A DNA stretch of 22,293 nucleotides, from NCBI GenBank assembly GCA_031256815.1, contig JAIRPU010000110.1, positions 1 through 22,293 of the forward strand, written 5' to 3'. Position 1 is the first letter of the stretch. Every line of letters starts with the position of its first letter. The notes beneath the pieces were generated by a model that made no database searches, was not told the DNA's origin, and saw only the letters and a program-made list of their open reading frames with translations. The position numbers and the translations under genes were made by a program. Source of the stretch: Spirochaetaceae bacterium. GTDB taxonomy: Bacteria > Spirochaetota > Spirochaetia > Treponematales > Breznakiellaceae. Shown here one piece after another: positions 1 to 6,618 of the stretch.

Positions 1-485
1 TTGGGCGAAAAAGGCTTGGTAACAAATTCATCCGCGCCGCCTGAAAATCCGCAGATTAAGTCTTCATCGCTGTCCCGCGCCGAAACAACAATCACAGGCG
101 TTATATCGCCGCGCCGTAAACGCTGCAAAAACTCAAAGCCGTCCATGCCGGGCAGGTTTATGTCGAGTATTATAAGTTCCGGTTTCCATGCGCCGCTTTG
201 TCCTGCGCCGCTTTTGGTAGCGCCTCCAGCGCCGCTTTGTCCAGCGCCGCTTTTGGTAGCGCCTCCAGCGCCGTTTTGTCCTGCGCCGCCGCTTTTGGGA
301 GCGCTACCCGCGCCGTTTTGTCCCGCGCCGCTTTTGGGAGCGCCCACAGCGCCGTTTTCTAAAAGGGCTATGGCGTCTTCGGCGCTTTCCACGGCGCGAA
401 CCTCAAACCCTTCTTTTGCAAGATAAAACGAAACAATATCAGAGAGTTCCTTTTCGTCTTCAATAATAAGAATTTTTCCCTGCAT
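1..485 (-). CDS. Response regulator, receiver domain with a tandem-repeat insertion (3' end cut off by window)
   Basis: The first 161 residues are visible; the gene runs off the window start. This is a CheY-like receiver domain, the phosphoacceptor module of a two-component regulator. It begins MQGKILIIEDEKELSD (acidic pocket E9/D10), has the phosphoacceptor in LIILDINLPGMDG at D108, and ends in VTKPFSP, the conserved lysine. The output domain is outside the window; OmpR/PhoB type is a guess. In ordinary receivers the acceptor Asp lies near residue 51-54. Here about 55 residues of Gly/Ala/Lys/Ser/Gln-rich repeat (residues 45-99) sit between helix 2 and strand 3, which accounts for the shift. 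ATG at 485 is supported by the receiver N-terminus. It has no Shine-Dalgarno sequence and a possible -10 box eight bases upstream. It is divergent from the PEGA gene at 644. Confidence 0.88.
   Translation of the reverse strand, partial: MQGKILIIEDEKELSDIVSFYLAKEGFEVRAVESAEDAIALLENGAVGAPKSGAGQNGAGSAPKSGGAGQNGAGGATKSGAGQSGAGGATKSGAGQSGAWKPELIILDINLPGMDGFEFLQRLRRGDITPVIVVSARDSDEDLICGFSGGADEFVTKPFSP
190..360. repeat. 39-bp in-frame tandem repeat inside the receiver gene
   Basis: There are four units at 190-228, 229-267, 268-309 (one extra codon) and 310-348, plus a 12-base partial at 349-360. Each unit contains GCGCCGCTTTGTCC then GCGCCGCTTTTGG on the + strand. Unit lengths of 39, 39, 42 and 39 bases are all multiples of three, so the receiver frame stays open. 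On the coding strand each unit gives about 13 residues of the type GAGGATKSGAGQS. The two units nearest 190 differ at one base, which points to recent duplication or slippage. Confidence 0.92.
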
Positions 486-493
486 TTACTTTT

Positions 494-522
494 AATATAA
501 GCCGCACCGCCTTTTCGCGCAA
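494..522 (-). promoter_or_regulatory. Possible promoter of the response-regulator gene
   Basis: Read on the minus strand, TATATT (499-494) lies 17 bases downstream of TTGCGC (522-517) and 8 bases before the ATG. The -35 match is poor (3 of 6). If it is used, transcription would begin at or within a few bases of the start codon. Confidence 0.25.
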
Positions 523-608
523 GCAAAACCGCTTTATATAACAAAAAATTATAAACATTTTATAGCCCGTCTATGGCTTCGATTTTTGGCATGGTATTCC
601 ATGGCTAC

Positions 609-637
609 TGGAAAAACAAGCGGTTTTTCTGTATAAA
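609..637 (+). promoter_or_regulatory. Possible promoter of the PEGA/FGE gene
   Basis: TGGAAA (609-614) and TATAAA (632-637) are 17 bases apart. The -10 box ends 6 bases before the ATG at 644, and no Shine-Dalgarno sequence is visible. This fits a leaderless or nearly leaderless message. A short inverted repeat, CATGG-TATT-CCATG, lies just upstream (about 590-603). Confidence 0.35.
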
Positions 638-643
638 GACTCT

Positions 644-2185
644 ATGAGAAATAACCGCGACAGCAAAGCCTCTCCGCGGGAGGTTGTAAAAGAACAAGAT
701 GCAGTGCGGCTGCCTGTGCTGTTTGGTGTGCGCCCGGGCGTATATCTTGCCGTAATTTATGGCGCCGCGCTTGCCGTGCTCTTGTTTTTTTTGTTTTTAT
801 ATCAAGGGCTTTCGCGTCCCGGTTCCATGCTTGTATTAAAAAGCGAACCACGCGGCGCGGCGATTAGAGTTGACGGCGTTTATTTTGCCGCGGCTCCTGC
901 CCGCGTGTTTGTACCGAAGGGAGAGCGTTCAATAACCGTTGTAATGGAGGGCTTTGAACCATATCAAACTAAACTTGATGTAAAAAGCCGTGTTTTTGCT
1001 TCGCTTTTTTTTCCAAAAACAATAGAACTCGATGTAAAATTAAAAGAACAGTCGGATTGCGCGGCGCTTGTTATTGGAGCGCGTGAGTTTGCCGAATGGA
1101 GTTTTGCCGAATCGCCTACCGAAAACTGGCAAATCCCATTGGCCCTTTCCGAAGGCGTTTACCGTTCTGCTCCGCGCACAGAAAGTGGGCAGCTTGAAGC
1201 GTCTGCGCTGATTGAAGCGGCAGCCCGTTTTTTATCGAATCAGGCGTCATTAAAAGATTTGCTTCGCGCAAAGTTTCTAAGCGCTTCTGCCGGAAACGCC
1301 CCTTCGCCTGTTGCCGCGCTAAACGCTGTTCATCAAATTTTTGATTATATGCGGCGGAACCCTTCTTTTGCGGTGGCAGTTGGCGAAATTTTAAATGATA
1401 AACCGGCGCAGATTTTAATTGAGTCGGATGTATATCCAAATCTTTGGCAAAAAGAACGTCTGGAGGCGCAAAACTCCCTTTTTGCCCAAAGCGGCGCTGA
1501 AGTTTCAGTTGGCGGCGTCCGGTTTACGCGCTTTTTTGAACGCCAGGAGCGTTTTCAAATAGGTTCCGGAGCGCTTTGGTACGGTGATATTAAAAGTTTT
1601 GCCATAGCGCGGGACGAAGTTTCAATGTCTGTTTGGAATCAATTTACTTCTGAAGTTCCTGAATGGCGCTTTGAAAACCGCGATTCACTTGTTGAATCCG
1701 GCTTGGTAACCGAAGAATATCTTGAACCTGCCGCTTCTTTTAATTCGCCGCAGGCGTTTTTTGCCGCCGCGCCCGCATATCCTGCGCCGGCGCAATCCGG
1801 AATAAGCTATTATGCGGCGCAGGCGTTTTGCCTTTGGCTTAACACTAAACTTCCTGAATCGCTTGCCGCTAAATACGAAATCCGGCTTCCAGACGAAGCG
1901 GAATGGGAATATGCGGCAAAATGGGCAGAGCGCGAAGGCGTAACTTTTACCGGACGGCTTTGGAACTGGTGCCGCGATGAATTTGCGCCAAACGCATACC
2001 TTAGCGCCACAAAACAGGCAATAGCCAGCATAAGCTCGCCGGAACGCGCCGTGCGCGGCGGTTCGTGGGCAAATGCGGCAGGCGCGGTAATCCCCGAAAT
2101 GCGCGGCTCGCTTCCCGCAGACACCTGTTCGGTTTTCGCAGGTTTTAAACCGGTAATAGCCCTTAAAAGCGCTGCTTCAGAATAA
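644..2185 (+). CDS. Membrane protein with PEGA domain and FGE/sulfatase-modifying-factor-like domain
   Basis: 513 residues. The order is a short cytoplasmic N-terminus, one membrane segment (about residues 31-54, AVIYGAALAVLLFFLFLYQG), a PEGA domain (about 60-130; SEPRGAAIRVDGVYFA, then VMEGFEPYQTKLDV), a middle region with no clear family, and a C-terminal formylglycine-generating-enzyme fold (about 300-505). The last part has hallmark pieces: FAIARDEVSMSVWNQF, YYAAQAFCLWLN, RLPDEAEWEYAAKW and AVRGGSWAN. I do not see the paired catalytic cysteines of true formylglycine-generating enzymes, so this is probably a binding or structural version of the C-lectin-like fold facing the periplasm. The smpB gene starts one base after its stop. 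Exact role unknown. Confidence 0.85.
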   Translation: MRNNRDSKASPREVVKEQDAVRLPVLFGVRPGVYLAVIYGAALAVLLFFLFLYQGLSRPGSMLVLKSEPRGAAIRVDGVYFAAAPARVFVPKGERSITVVMEGFEPYQTKLDVKSRVFASLFFPKTIELDVKLKEQSDCAALVIGAREFAEWSFAESPTENWQIPLALSEGVYRSAPRTESGQLEASALIEAAARFLSNQASLKDLLRAKFLSASAGNAPSPVAALNAVHQIFDYMRRNPSFAVAVGEILNDKPAQILIESDVYPNLWQKERLEAQNSLFAQSGAEVSVGGVRFTRFFERQERFQIGSGALWYGDIKSFAIARDEVSMSVWNQFTSEVPEWRFENRDSLVESGLVTEEYLEPAASFNSPQAFFAAAPAYPAPAQSGISYYAAQAFCLWLNTKLPESLAAKYEIRLPDEAEWEYAAKWAEREGVTFTGRLWNWCRDEFAPNAYLSATKQAIASISSPERAVRGGSWANAAGAVIPEMRGSLPADTCSVFAGFKPVIALKSAASE

Positions 2186-2186
2186 A

Positions 2187-2648
2187 ATGGGCGAAGCAGT
2201 AAAACTTATAGCAAAAAACCGCCGCGCTTTTTACGATTATTCAATCGAAGACAGATGGGAAGCGGGGATTGTGCTTGAAGGAACAGAAATAAAATCGGTA
2301 AAAGAAGGCCGTATTTCATTTTCGGACGCATGGGCAGAAATTGTGTCCGGAGAAATTTGGCTAAACCAGATGAGCATTTCGGAAAACCCGTTTTCATCGT
2401 TATTTAACCACGAACCTTTGCGGAAAAAAAAACTTTTATTGCACAAAAGCGAAATAAAAAGACTAACGCGAAAGGTTGATTTAAAAGGGTTTACGCTTGT
2501 TCCTCTTTCATTTTATCTTAAGCGCGGCAGAGTTAAAGTTGAATTAGGGCTTTGTAAAGGCAAAAAGAGTTTTGATAAACGCGCCGGTATACGGGAACGG
2601 GACATAGAACGCGAAACCGCGCGTGAATTCAGAAACCGGTATTCTTAA
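2187..2648 (+). CDS. smpB: SsrA-binding protein SmpB
   Basis: 153 residues, a normal length. SmpB binds tmRNA and delivers it to stalled ribosomes for trans-translation. Family landmarks are clear: IAKNRRAFYDYSIEDRWEAG, GTEIKSVKEGRISFSDAWA, FNHEPLRKKKLLLHK, KGFTLVPLSFYLKRGRVKVE and GKKSFDKRAGIRERD, followed by the basic C-terminal tail. Its ATG lies one base after the TAA of the PEGA/FGE gene and no Shine-Dalgarno sequence is visible, so translation is probably coupled to the upstream gene. No tmRNA gene is recognisable nearby. Confidence 0.97.
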   Translation: MGEAVKLIAKNRRAFYDYSIEDRWEAGIVLEGTEIKSVKEGRISFSDAWAEIVSGEIWLNQMSISENPFSSLFNHEPLRKKKLLLHKSEIKRLTRKVDLKGFTLVPLSFYLKRGRVKVELGLCKGKKSFDKRAGIRERDIERETAREFRNRYS

Positions 2649-2650
2649 AC

Positions 2651-2675
2651 CCTGCGCCTAAATCTGCGGCGCAGG
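2651..2675. terminator. GC-rich hairpin after smpB
   Basis: CCTGCGCC (2651-2658) pairs perfectly with GGCGCAGG (2668-2675) around a 9-base loop, starting 3 bases after the smpB stop. It lacks its own T-run and may work together with the next hairpin as an end-of-transcript structure. Confidence 0.45.
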
Positions 2676-2715
2676 ATGAACACGACTGGTTTTTAATAAA
2701 AACAATCGTGTTCAT
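2676..2715. terminator. Hairpin between convergent smpB and permease genes
   Basis: ATGAACACGA (2676-2685) pairs perfectly with TCGTGTTCAT (2706-2715). The loop is about 20 bases and AT-rich. It lies between two convergent genes and directly abuts the preceding hairpin. Probably a bidirectional terminator, although no strict T-tract follows. Confidence 0.5.
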
Positions 2716-2729
2716 TTATTTTGCGGAGT

Positions 2730-4259
2730 TTAGCCTTTTAAGTCTTCAACTGCCGCTTCCTGAACTGCGTTTCGCATTCGTTCTTTTTCTTCGGCGCTTG
2801 GCGGGAAGATAATATTCAACAAGATTGAGAACAAACAAACGGTTACCGTTGTATCTTTAAATACAAAGTTTACAAGGTTCTCCCATATTGCGTTTATGGC
2901 GTTGCTGAATGATGAACCGCTGTTAAACAGCGCTTTTGTAGCCATTGGCAGATGAGCGACAAGCACTTTGTTTTCGCCTATTGCGTATGCAACGCCAAAG
3001 GTAATAGCCAAAATGAGCAGGTTTCTGTCCGAAAATCCCGCTTTTGCTATGAGCTTCATTCCGTTAAGCATTATCATTGCAAATACGGTAACAACCGCGC
3101 CGCCAAGAACGCTGGGCGGCATTACAGAAAATATAGCGCCTATTTTTGGAGAAAGCCCCGCCAGGATAAGAATTAAAGCGCCTGTAAAAATACAAAACTT
3201 GTTTACAACGCGCGTCATGGCTACAATGCCCGCATTTTGGCCAAACGCCGTATTGGGCAAACAGTTGAACACTCCCGCGAACATTGAGCCGGCCGCATCC
3301 GCCATTACCGCTCCTGACATTTCGCGGCTTGTCGATTCACGGTCAAAACCGGCGATGGTTATGCCGTTTATGTTGCCCATGGTTTCAAGTCCGGATACAA
3401 CATAAAGCGCGGCGATGCTTAAAATAGCGTCCATACGGAATTCCGGCCGGACATAAAACGGAATAGGAGCTGATATTATACCGGCCAGACGAACCTGTTC
3501 AAAATCAACCTCTCCCAAAATAATCGCCGTAATATAGCCAATCAATATACCCACAAGAATTGCGGACATTTTTAACACGCCTTTTGCAAAACGGTTCAAA
3601 AGTAAAATCGTTAAAAATACAATGCCGCCTATAAGCAGGTTTTGCCACGAAGCGTATTTTAAGGCAAGCGCCGCCTGCGCCGCGCTTGCAGTTCCGGCGG
3701 CTACAGCCTTTGCCGCGCCTTCCGCTGCTGCGCCTCCCGCAAAGTATTGAACGCCGACAGGCAGAAGATGAAGGCCTATTGTCATTAGCACCGCGCCTAT
3801 AACAAGTGGGGGGAAGAATTTTCTAAGCGGTTTTATAAAAAAACCCATTAAAACTTCGGTAATACCGCCAACAATAACCGCCCCAAGTATTACTCCAAGC
3901 CCAAATTCCCTGCCAATAGTTATCATTGTAGGGACAAAGGCAAAACTCGTTCCCATAACAATTGGCAGACCGGCTCCAATCTGGTATTGGCCAATTTTTA
4001 TTGGGTATAACTGAACAAGAGTTGTAATACCCGAAGCGAACATACAGCACTGAATCATAATCCGGCGCTGTTCCGGAGTGGCGATAGCCTCGCCTGTTAC
4101 GGCGCTTACAACGCTGGTAATAACAACCACCGGCGCAAGATTGCCAATAAACATTGAAAGCACATGCTGTAGTCCGAGTGGAATTGCGACAGCAAGCGGA
4201 GGACGCCCGTTGAGCTGGTATACAAGCTCGCGCCCTTTTAGTTCTTTTTGAGCAGACAT
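2730..4259 (-). CDS. NCS2-family nucleobase:cation symporter (xanthine/uracil permease family)
   Basis: 509 residues, inner-membrane permease with many hydrophobic segments. NCS2 signatures: the paired-helix region with SGLETMGNINGI and the motif FGQNAGIVAMTR, matching the family Q/E-N-x-G signature. The glutamine form resembles the xanthine/urate branch more than uracil carriers, so purine uptake is more likely, but the substrate is not proven. An alanine-rich stretch (about residues 175-200, starting GGAAAEGAAKAVAAG) enlarges one loop. The start at 4259 is well supported: AAGGGG (4265-4270) lies 5 bases upstream and a promoter-like pair precedes it. It is convergent with smpB. No purine riboswitch structure is visible in the short leader. 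Confidence 0.92.
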   Translation of the reverse strand: MSAQKELKGRELVYQLNGRPPLAVAIPLGLQHVLSMFIGNLAPVVVITSVVSAVTGEAIATPEQRRIMIQCCMFASGITTLVQLYPIKIGQYQIGAGLPIVMGTSFAFVPTMITIGREFGLGVILGAVIVGGITEVLMGFFIKPLRKFFPPLVIGAVLMTIGLHLLPVGVQYFAGGAAAEGAAKAVAAGTASAAQAALALKYASWQNLLIGGIVFLTILLLNRFAKGVLKMSAILVGILIGYITAIILGEVDFEQVRLAGIISAPIPFYVRPEFRMDAILSIAALYVVSGLETMGNINGITIAGFDRESTSREMSGAVMADAAGSMFAGVFNCLPNTAFGQNAGIVAMTRVVNKFCIFTGALILILAGLSPKIGAIFSVMPPSVLGGAVVTVFAMIMLNGMKLIAKAGFSDRNLLILAITFGVAYAIGENKVLVAHLPMATKALFNSGSSFSNAINAIWENLVNFVFKDTTVTVCLFSILLNIIFPPSAEEKERMRNAVQEAAVEDLKG

Positions 4260-4276
4260 TTTTTCCCCTTAATAAG

Positions 4277-4304
4277 ATTTTATTTTACTTTATTATTTAC
4301 TCAA
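4277..4304 (-). promoter_or_regulatory. Likely promoter of the NCS2 permease
   Basis: On the minus strand TTGAGT (4304-4299) and TAAAAT (4282-4277) are 16 bases apart. The Shine-Dalgarno AAGGGG (4270-4265) and ATG (4259) follow in normal order, leaving a short leader. Confidence 0.5.
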
Positions 4305-4331
4305 ATCTGCCAAAAAGCAAGTGATTTTTTA

Positions 4332-5558
4332 TTATGCTGAGTGTTCCAGCAAAAAGTCCGTAACACGTTTGCCTGCTTCACCCTGATAATACCATGCTTC
4401 GGTTTTTGCCTGCTTTCTGGCGTTACGCATAACTTCATTGTCTCCGGCATTTTTTATAATCTCACGTATGGAGCAAAACATATCCTCTTTTAGCTCAATG
4501 CCGATTTTTTTTAATGTTTTAAACTGCCAAAGTTTTTCGGCGGCGTCTTCGCCCAAATCATCCGCATCGTATGGACGCAAATCAATTTGATTGTTCACGT
4601 AGATTACAGGTTTATCAAATAAAAAAATATAATCATATATAATGCCGGAAAAATCAGAAATCATAATATCAGATTTTGAAAGAGACGCGGTGTTATCCGG
4701 TTCATAATCCCAGATAATATTTGGAGAATTGCTGTATCGCGCCATAAGTGAATCGAGAAGCGCCCCTTCGCTTTTTTTTGATTGCGGGTGCGGCCTTACA
4801 ATAATCCGCCATCCTGTTTCCGCAAGCGGGTTTAGCAGGCGTTCGCCGTATTTTGCGAGCAGGCCGGAAGCGCCCCAGCTTGGCGATACAAGTACCGTAA
4901 ACGGACGCTCCGCTTCGGTTTTAAGTTTTGCAATGCTCTGCGCAGTTACATCCAGATAGCCGCAGCCTACAACTACCAGGTCTTTTGCCGGCAGCCCGCG
5001 CTGTTTTTCCAGTTCGCGTATATCTTCAACCTGGTACGCGCCGGTTAAAAGCACAGAATCAAAATAATCTATGCCAAACAAACGGTACATTGTGGCATCG
5101 CTTGTCGCGTGTAAAATATGCGAATAGTGCTTTACACCCTTTGAACGTTTTAGCTGATACACATCAAGCCCTGGAGTAGTCATTAAAACAACATTCGCCC
5201 GTAAAAGATTTAAACGCGCAAACGCTTTGTTACCGGTGCCTATGTACTGCGCCTTTATATGAGAGTAGTTAGAACTAAATACAGGGTCTGTCTGCGCGGA
5301 GGTTAAATAAAGCAGAGGAACGGAGCGTGCTTCAAATTCGTCCAATACCGGCTTAAAAAGATTCCAGTAACGCGCGTCTTCACAATAAACAACACAGGGT
5401 GTTGTACCTGATTCCGCTTCGGCGCGGCCGCCGCTAAAAAAAAGCTTTGCTTTAATTATCAAAGCGCGTCCCAAAAAATAAACCGTTGCCGCGCCTGCAA
5501 TTAAAATAGAAAACAGCGCGCTTCCGGTTCCAGGGTCTATATACAAAGGACTTAACAT
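4332..5558 (-). CDS. CDP-glycerol glycerophosphotransferase family protein (membrane-anchored)
   Basis: 408 residues. A hydrophobic N-terminus (about residues 10-36, following MLSPLYIDPGTGSA) probably anchors it in the membrane. The remainder matches the TagB/TagF-type GT-B fold: VSPSWGASGLLAKYGE, IIVRPHPQSKK with the family's catalytic-region histidine, DYEPDNTASLSKSDIMISDF, then SGIIYDYIFLFDKPVIYVN. In Gram-positives this family builds teichoic acid; in a spirochaete the acceptor is more likely a surface glycan or lipoglycan, which is inference. The start at 5558 gives the hydrophobic anchor and has no Shine-Dalgarno sequence. No glycan-synthesis genes are adjacent. Confidence 0.82.
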   Translation of the reverse strand: MLSPLYIDPGTGSALFSILIAGAATVYFLGRALIIKAKLFFSGGRAEAESGTTPCVVYCEDARYWNLFKPVLDEFEARSVPLLYLTSAQTDPVFSSNYSHIKAQYIGTGNKAFARLNLLRANVVLMTTPGLDVYQLKRSKGVKHYSHILHATSDATMYRLFGIDYFDSVLLTGAYQVEDIRELEKQRGLPAKDLVVVGCGYLDVTAQSIAKLKTEAERPFTVLVSPSWGASGLLAKYGERLLNPLAETGWRIIVRPHPQSKKSEGALLDSLMARYSNSPNIIWDYEPDNTASLSKSDIMISDFSGIIYDYIFLFDKPVIYVNNQIDLRPYDADDLGEDAAEKLWQFKTLKKIGIELKEDMFCSIREIIKNAGDNEVMRNARKQAKTEAWYYQGEAGKRVTDFLLEHSA

Positions 5559-5567
5559 ATATTGTTT

Positions 5568-5596
5568 ATTGTATAGTTTTGGTTTTTCAATGGCAA
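5568..5596 (-). promoter_or_regulatory. Possible promoter of the CDP-glycerol transferase-like gene
   Basis: On the minus strand TTGCCA (5596-5591; 5 of 6 to consensus) and TACAAT (5573-5568; 5 of 6) are separated by exactly 17 bases. The -10 box ends 9 bases before the ATG, and no ribosome-binding site is seen. Predicted leaderless start. Confidence 0.5.
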
Positions 5597-5661
5597 GCAG
5601 CGTTTAAAACAGCAGAGTTTAAAACATTGCCGGCGGCGGGCTTTTAAAACAACGCTTAAAC

Positions 5662-5756
5662 AAGCGCCGCAGGTCAGAAGCGCCGCAGGTCATAAGCGCC
5701 GCAAGGCCATAAGCCGCCGCAAGCATAAGCCGCCGCAAAGCCATAAGCGCCGCTTT
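5662..5756. repeat. Intergenic short tandem repeat, about 16-18 bp units
   Basis: Five degenerate units begin with AAGCGCCGCA or AAGCCGCCGCA and mostly end in CAT: 5662-5677, 5678-5693, 5694-5710, 5711-5726 and 5727-5744. A partial sixth runs 5745-5756. The array ends just before the stop of the Rrf2 gene. Upstream (5600-5650) GTTTAAAAC-like words recur three times. The core AAAGCGGCGCT (read on the minus strand) also occurs in the coding repeat at 190-360. Confidence 0.85.
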
Positions 5757-5758
5757 GG

Positions 5759-6187
5759 TTAAATAAAATACATATACTCTTTCTGCGATACGCCGGCAAG
5801 CGACGCAAGCGTCTGTGAATCGATTATGGAGGCTATTTTTTGATTAAGACGTTCAAAAACAACGCGGCGTACAGTCTCGGAATATTTTGTTTCGCGCTCG
5901 CTGGCAAGAGGCGGGTCTGCTATCAGCATATCGCCTTCCAGACTTCGCAGCACATCGCCTACGATTATTTCTTCCGGCTTTTTTGACAGCGCATAACCTC
6001 CCTGCGCCCCTTTTATTGAGCGGATTATTCCGGCGCGGCGCAATATTATGGCAACCTGTTCAAGATAGCGTACCGAAACATTCTGCCGCGCCGCAACGCT
6101 TGAAAGGGTAATATGCCCCTGCGCTCCATGTTCGGCAAGGTCAATCAAAAGCCTTATTCCATAACGCCCGCGCGAAGAAATTTTCAT
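5759..6187 (-). CDS. Rrf2-family transcriptional regulator without cysteines
   Basis: 142 residues. The Rrf2 winged helix-turn-helix is clear: MKISSRGRYGIRLLIDLAEH, LSSVAARQNVSVRYLEQVA, LRRAGIIRSIKGAQGGYAL. In IscR and NsrR the effector region following the HTH carries three cluster-binding cysteines; this protein has no cysteine at all, so it cannot hold a cysteine-ligated Fe-S cluster. It may respond to a protein or small-molecule partner, as CymR does with CysK, or may dimerise with the upstream paralogue. Its ATG overlaps the upstream regulator's TGA (ATGA at 6187-6184), implying translational coupling. It is the last gene of a three-gene operon. Confidence 0.9.
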   Translation of the reverse strand: MKISSRGRYGIRLLIDLAEHGAQGHITLSSVAARQNVSVRYLEQVAIILRRAGIIRSIKGAQGGYALSKKPEEIIVGDVLRSLEGDMLIADPPLASERETKYSETVRRVVFERLNQKIASIIDSQTLASLAGVSQKEYMYFI

Positions 6188-6618
6188 ATTGAATACTCCG
6201 GCTCTTTGTGCGTGTTGTAGTCTTTAACAAGGTCGGCAAGCGTTATTGAATCCGCAAACTCGTTAATTCCTTCGTTCAAATCCCCCCAGGTCTGGCGGCT
6301 TTGACAGCGGCTTTCGTTTGGGCAGGCCGAGCCGGAAACACATTCTGTAGGCGAAAGCGAGCCTTCTACGGCGCGAAGCACTTCTCCGGCGGAAATATCT
6401 TTGGCGGCGCGTTCCAAAAAATACCCGCCCTGCGGCCCGCGCACTCCCTGAATAATGCCTGTTTTGCGAAGCAATATAAAAAGCTGTTCCAGATACCCTT
6501 CGGAAATACCGGTAGCGTCAGAAATCTCCCTGGCGCTTGCGAAGCTGCCTTCTTCAAGCAGTGCAATATAAAGCAGAGCGATAAGTGAATAGCGTCCCTT
6601 TGTCGAGATGCGCATCAT
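6184..6618 (-). CDS. Rrf2-family transcriptional regulator with IscR-like cysteine triad
   Basis: 144 residues from the first of two tandem ATGs (6618 or 6615). The N-terminus MMRISTKGRYSLIALLYIAL and the helix-turn-helix segment ISDATGISEGYLEQLFILL followed by GPQGGYFL are typical Rrf2. Cysteines at 93, 99 and 105 (ECVSGSACPNESRCQ) have the C-x5-C-x5-C spacing of the IscR cluster ligands. An Fe-S-sensing regulator is therefore a reasonable inference. The ATG overlaps the PLP-enzyme stop as TAATG, and the Shine-Dalgarno GGAGG sits inside the last codons of that gene. Linkage to sulfur amino acid metabolism suggests CymR/IscR-like control of cysteine or Fe-S supply. Confidence 0.92.
   Translation of the reverse strand: MMRISTKGRYSLIALLYIALLEEGSFASAREISDATGISEGYLEQLFILLRKTGIIQGVRGPQGGYFLERAAKDISAGEVLRAVEGSLSPTECVSGSACPNESRCQSRQTWGDLNEGINEFADSITLADLVKDYNTHKEPEYSI

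Noticed and set aside
1..426. Plus-strand open frame rich in Pro/Ala/Leu repeats
   Set aside because: It is the antisense reading of the repeat-bearing receiver gene; the minus strand gives a clear receiver domain and the plus strand matches no family.
2649..2729. tmRNA gene next to smpB
   Set aside because: The gap is only about 80 bases and consists of two hairpins; it has no tRNA-like acceptor or tag-coding region.
4260..4331. Purine riboswitch before the permease
   Set aside because: The leader from the likely promoter to the ATG is under 25 bases, too short for an aptamer.
5662..5756. CRISPR array
   Set aside because: Units are contiguous and degenerate with no unique spacers, and no cas genes are present.
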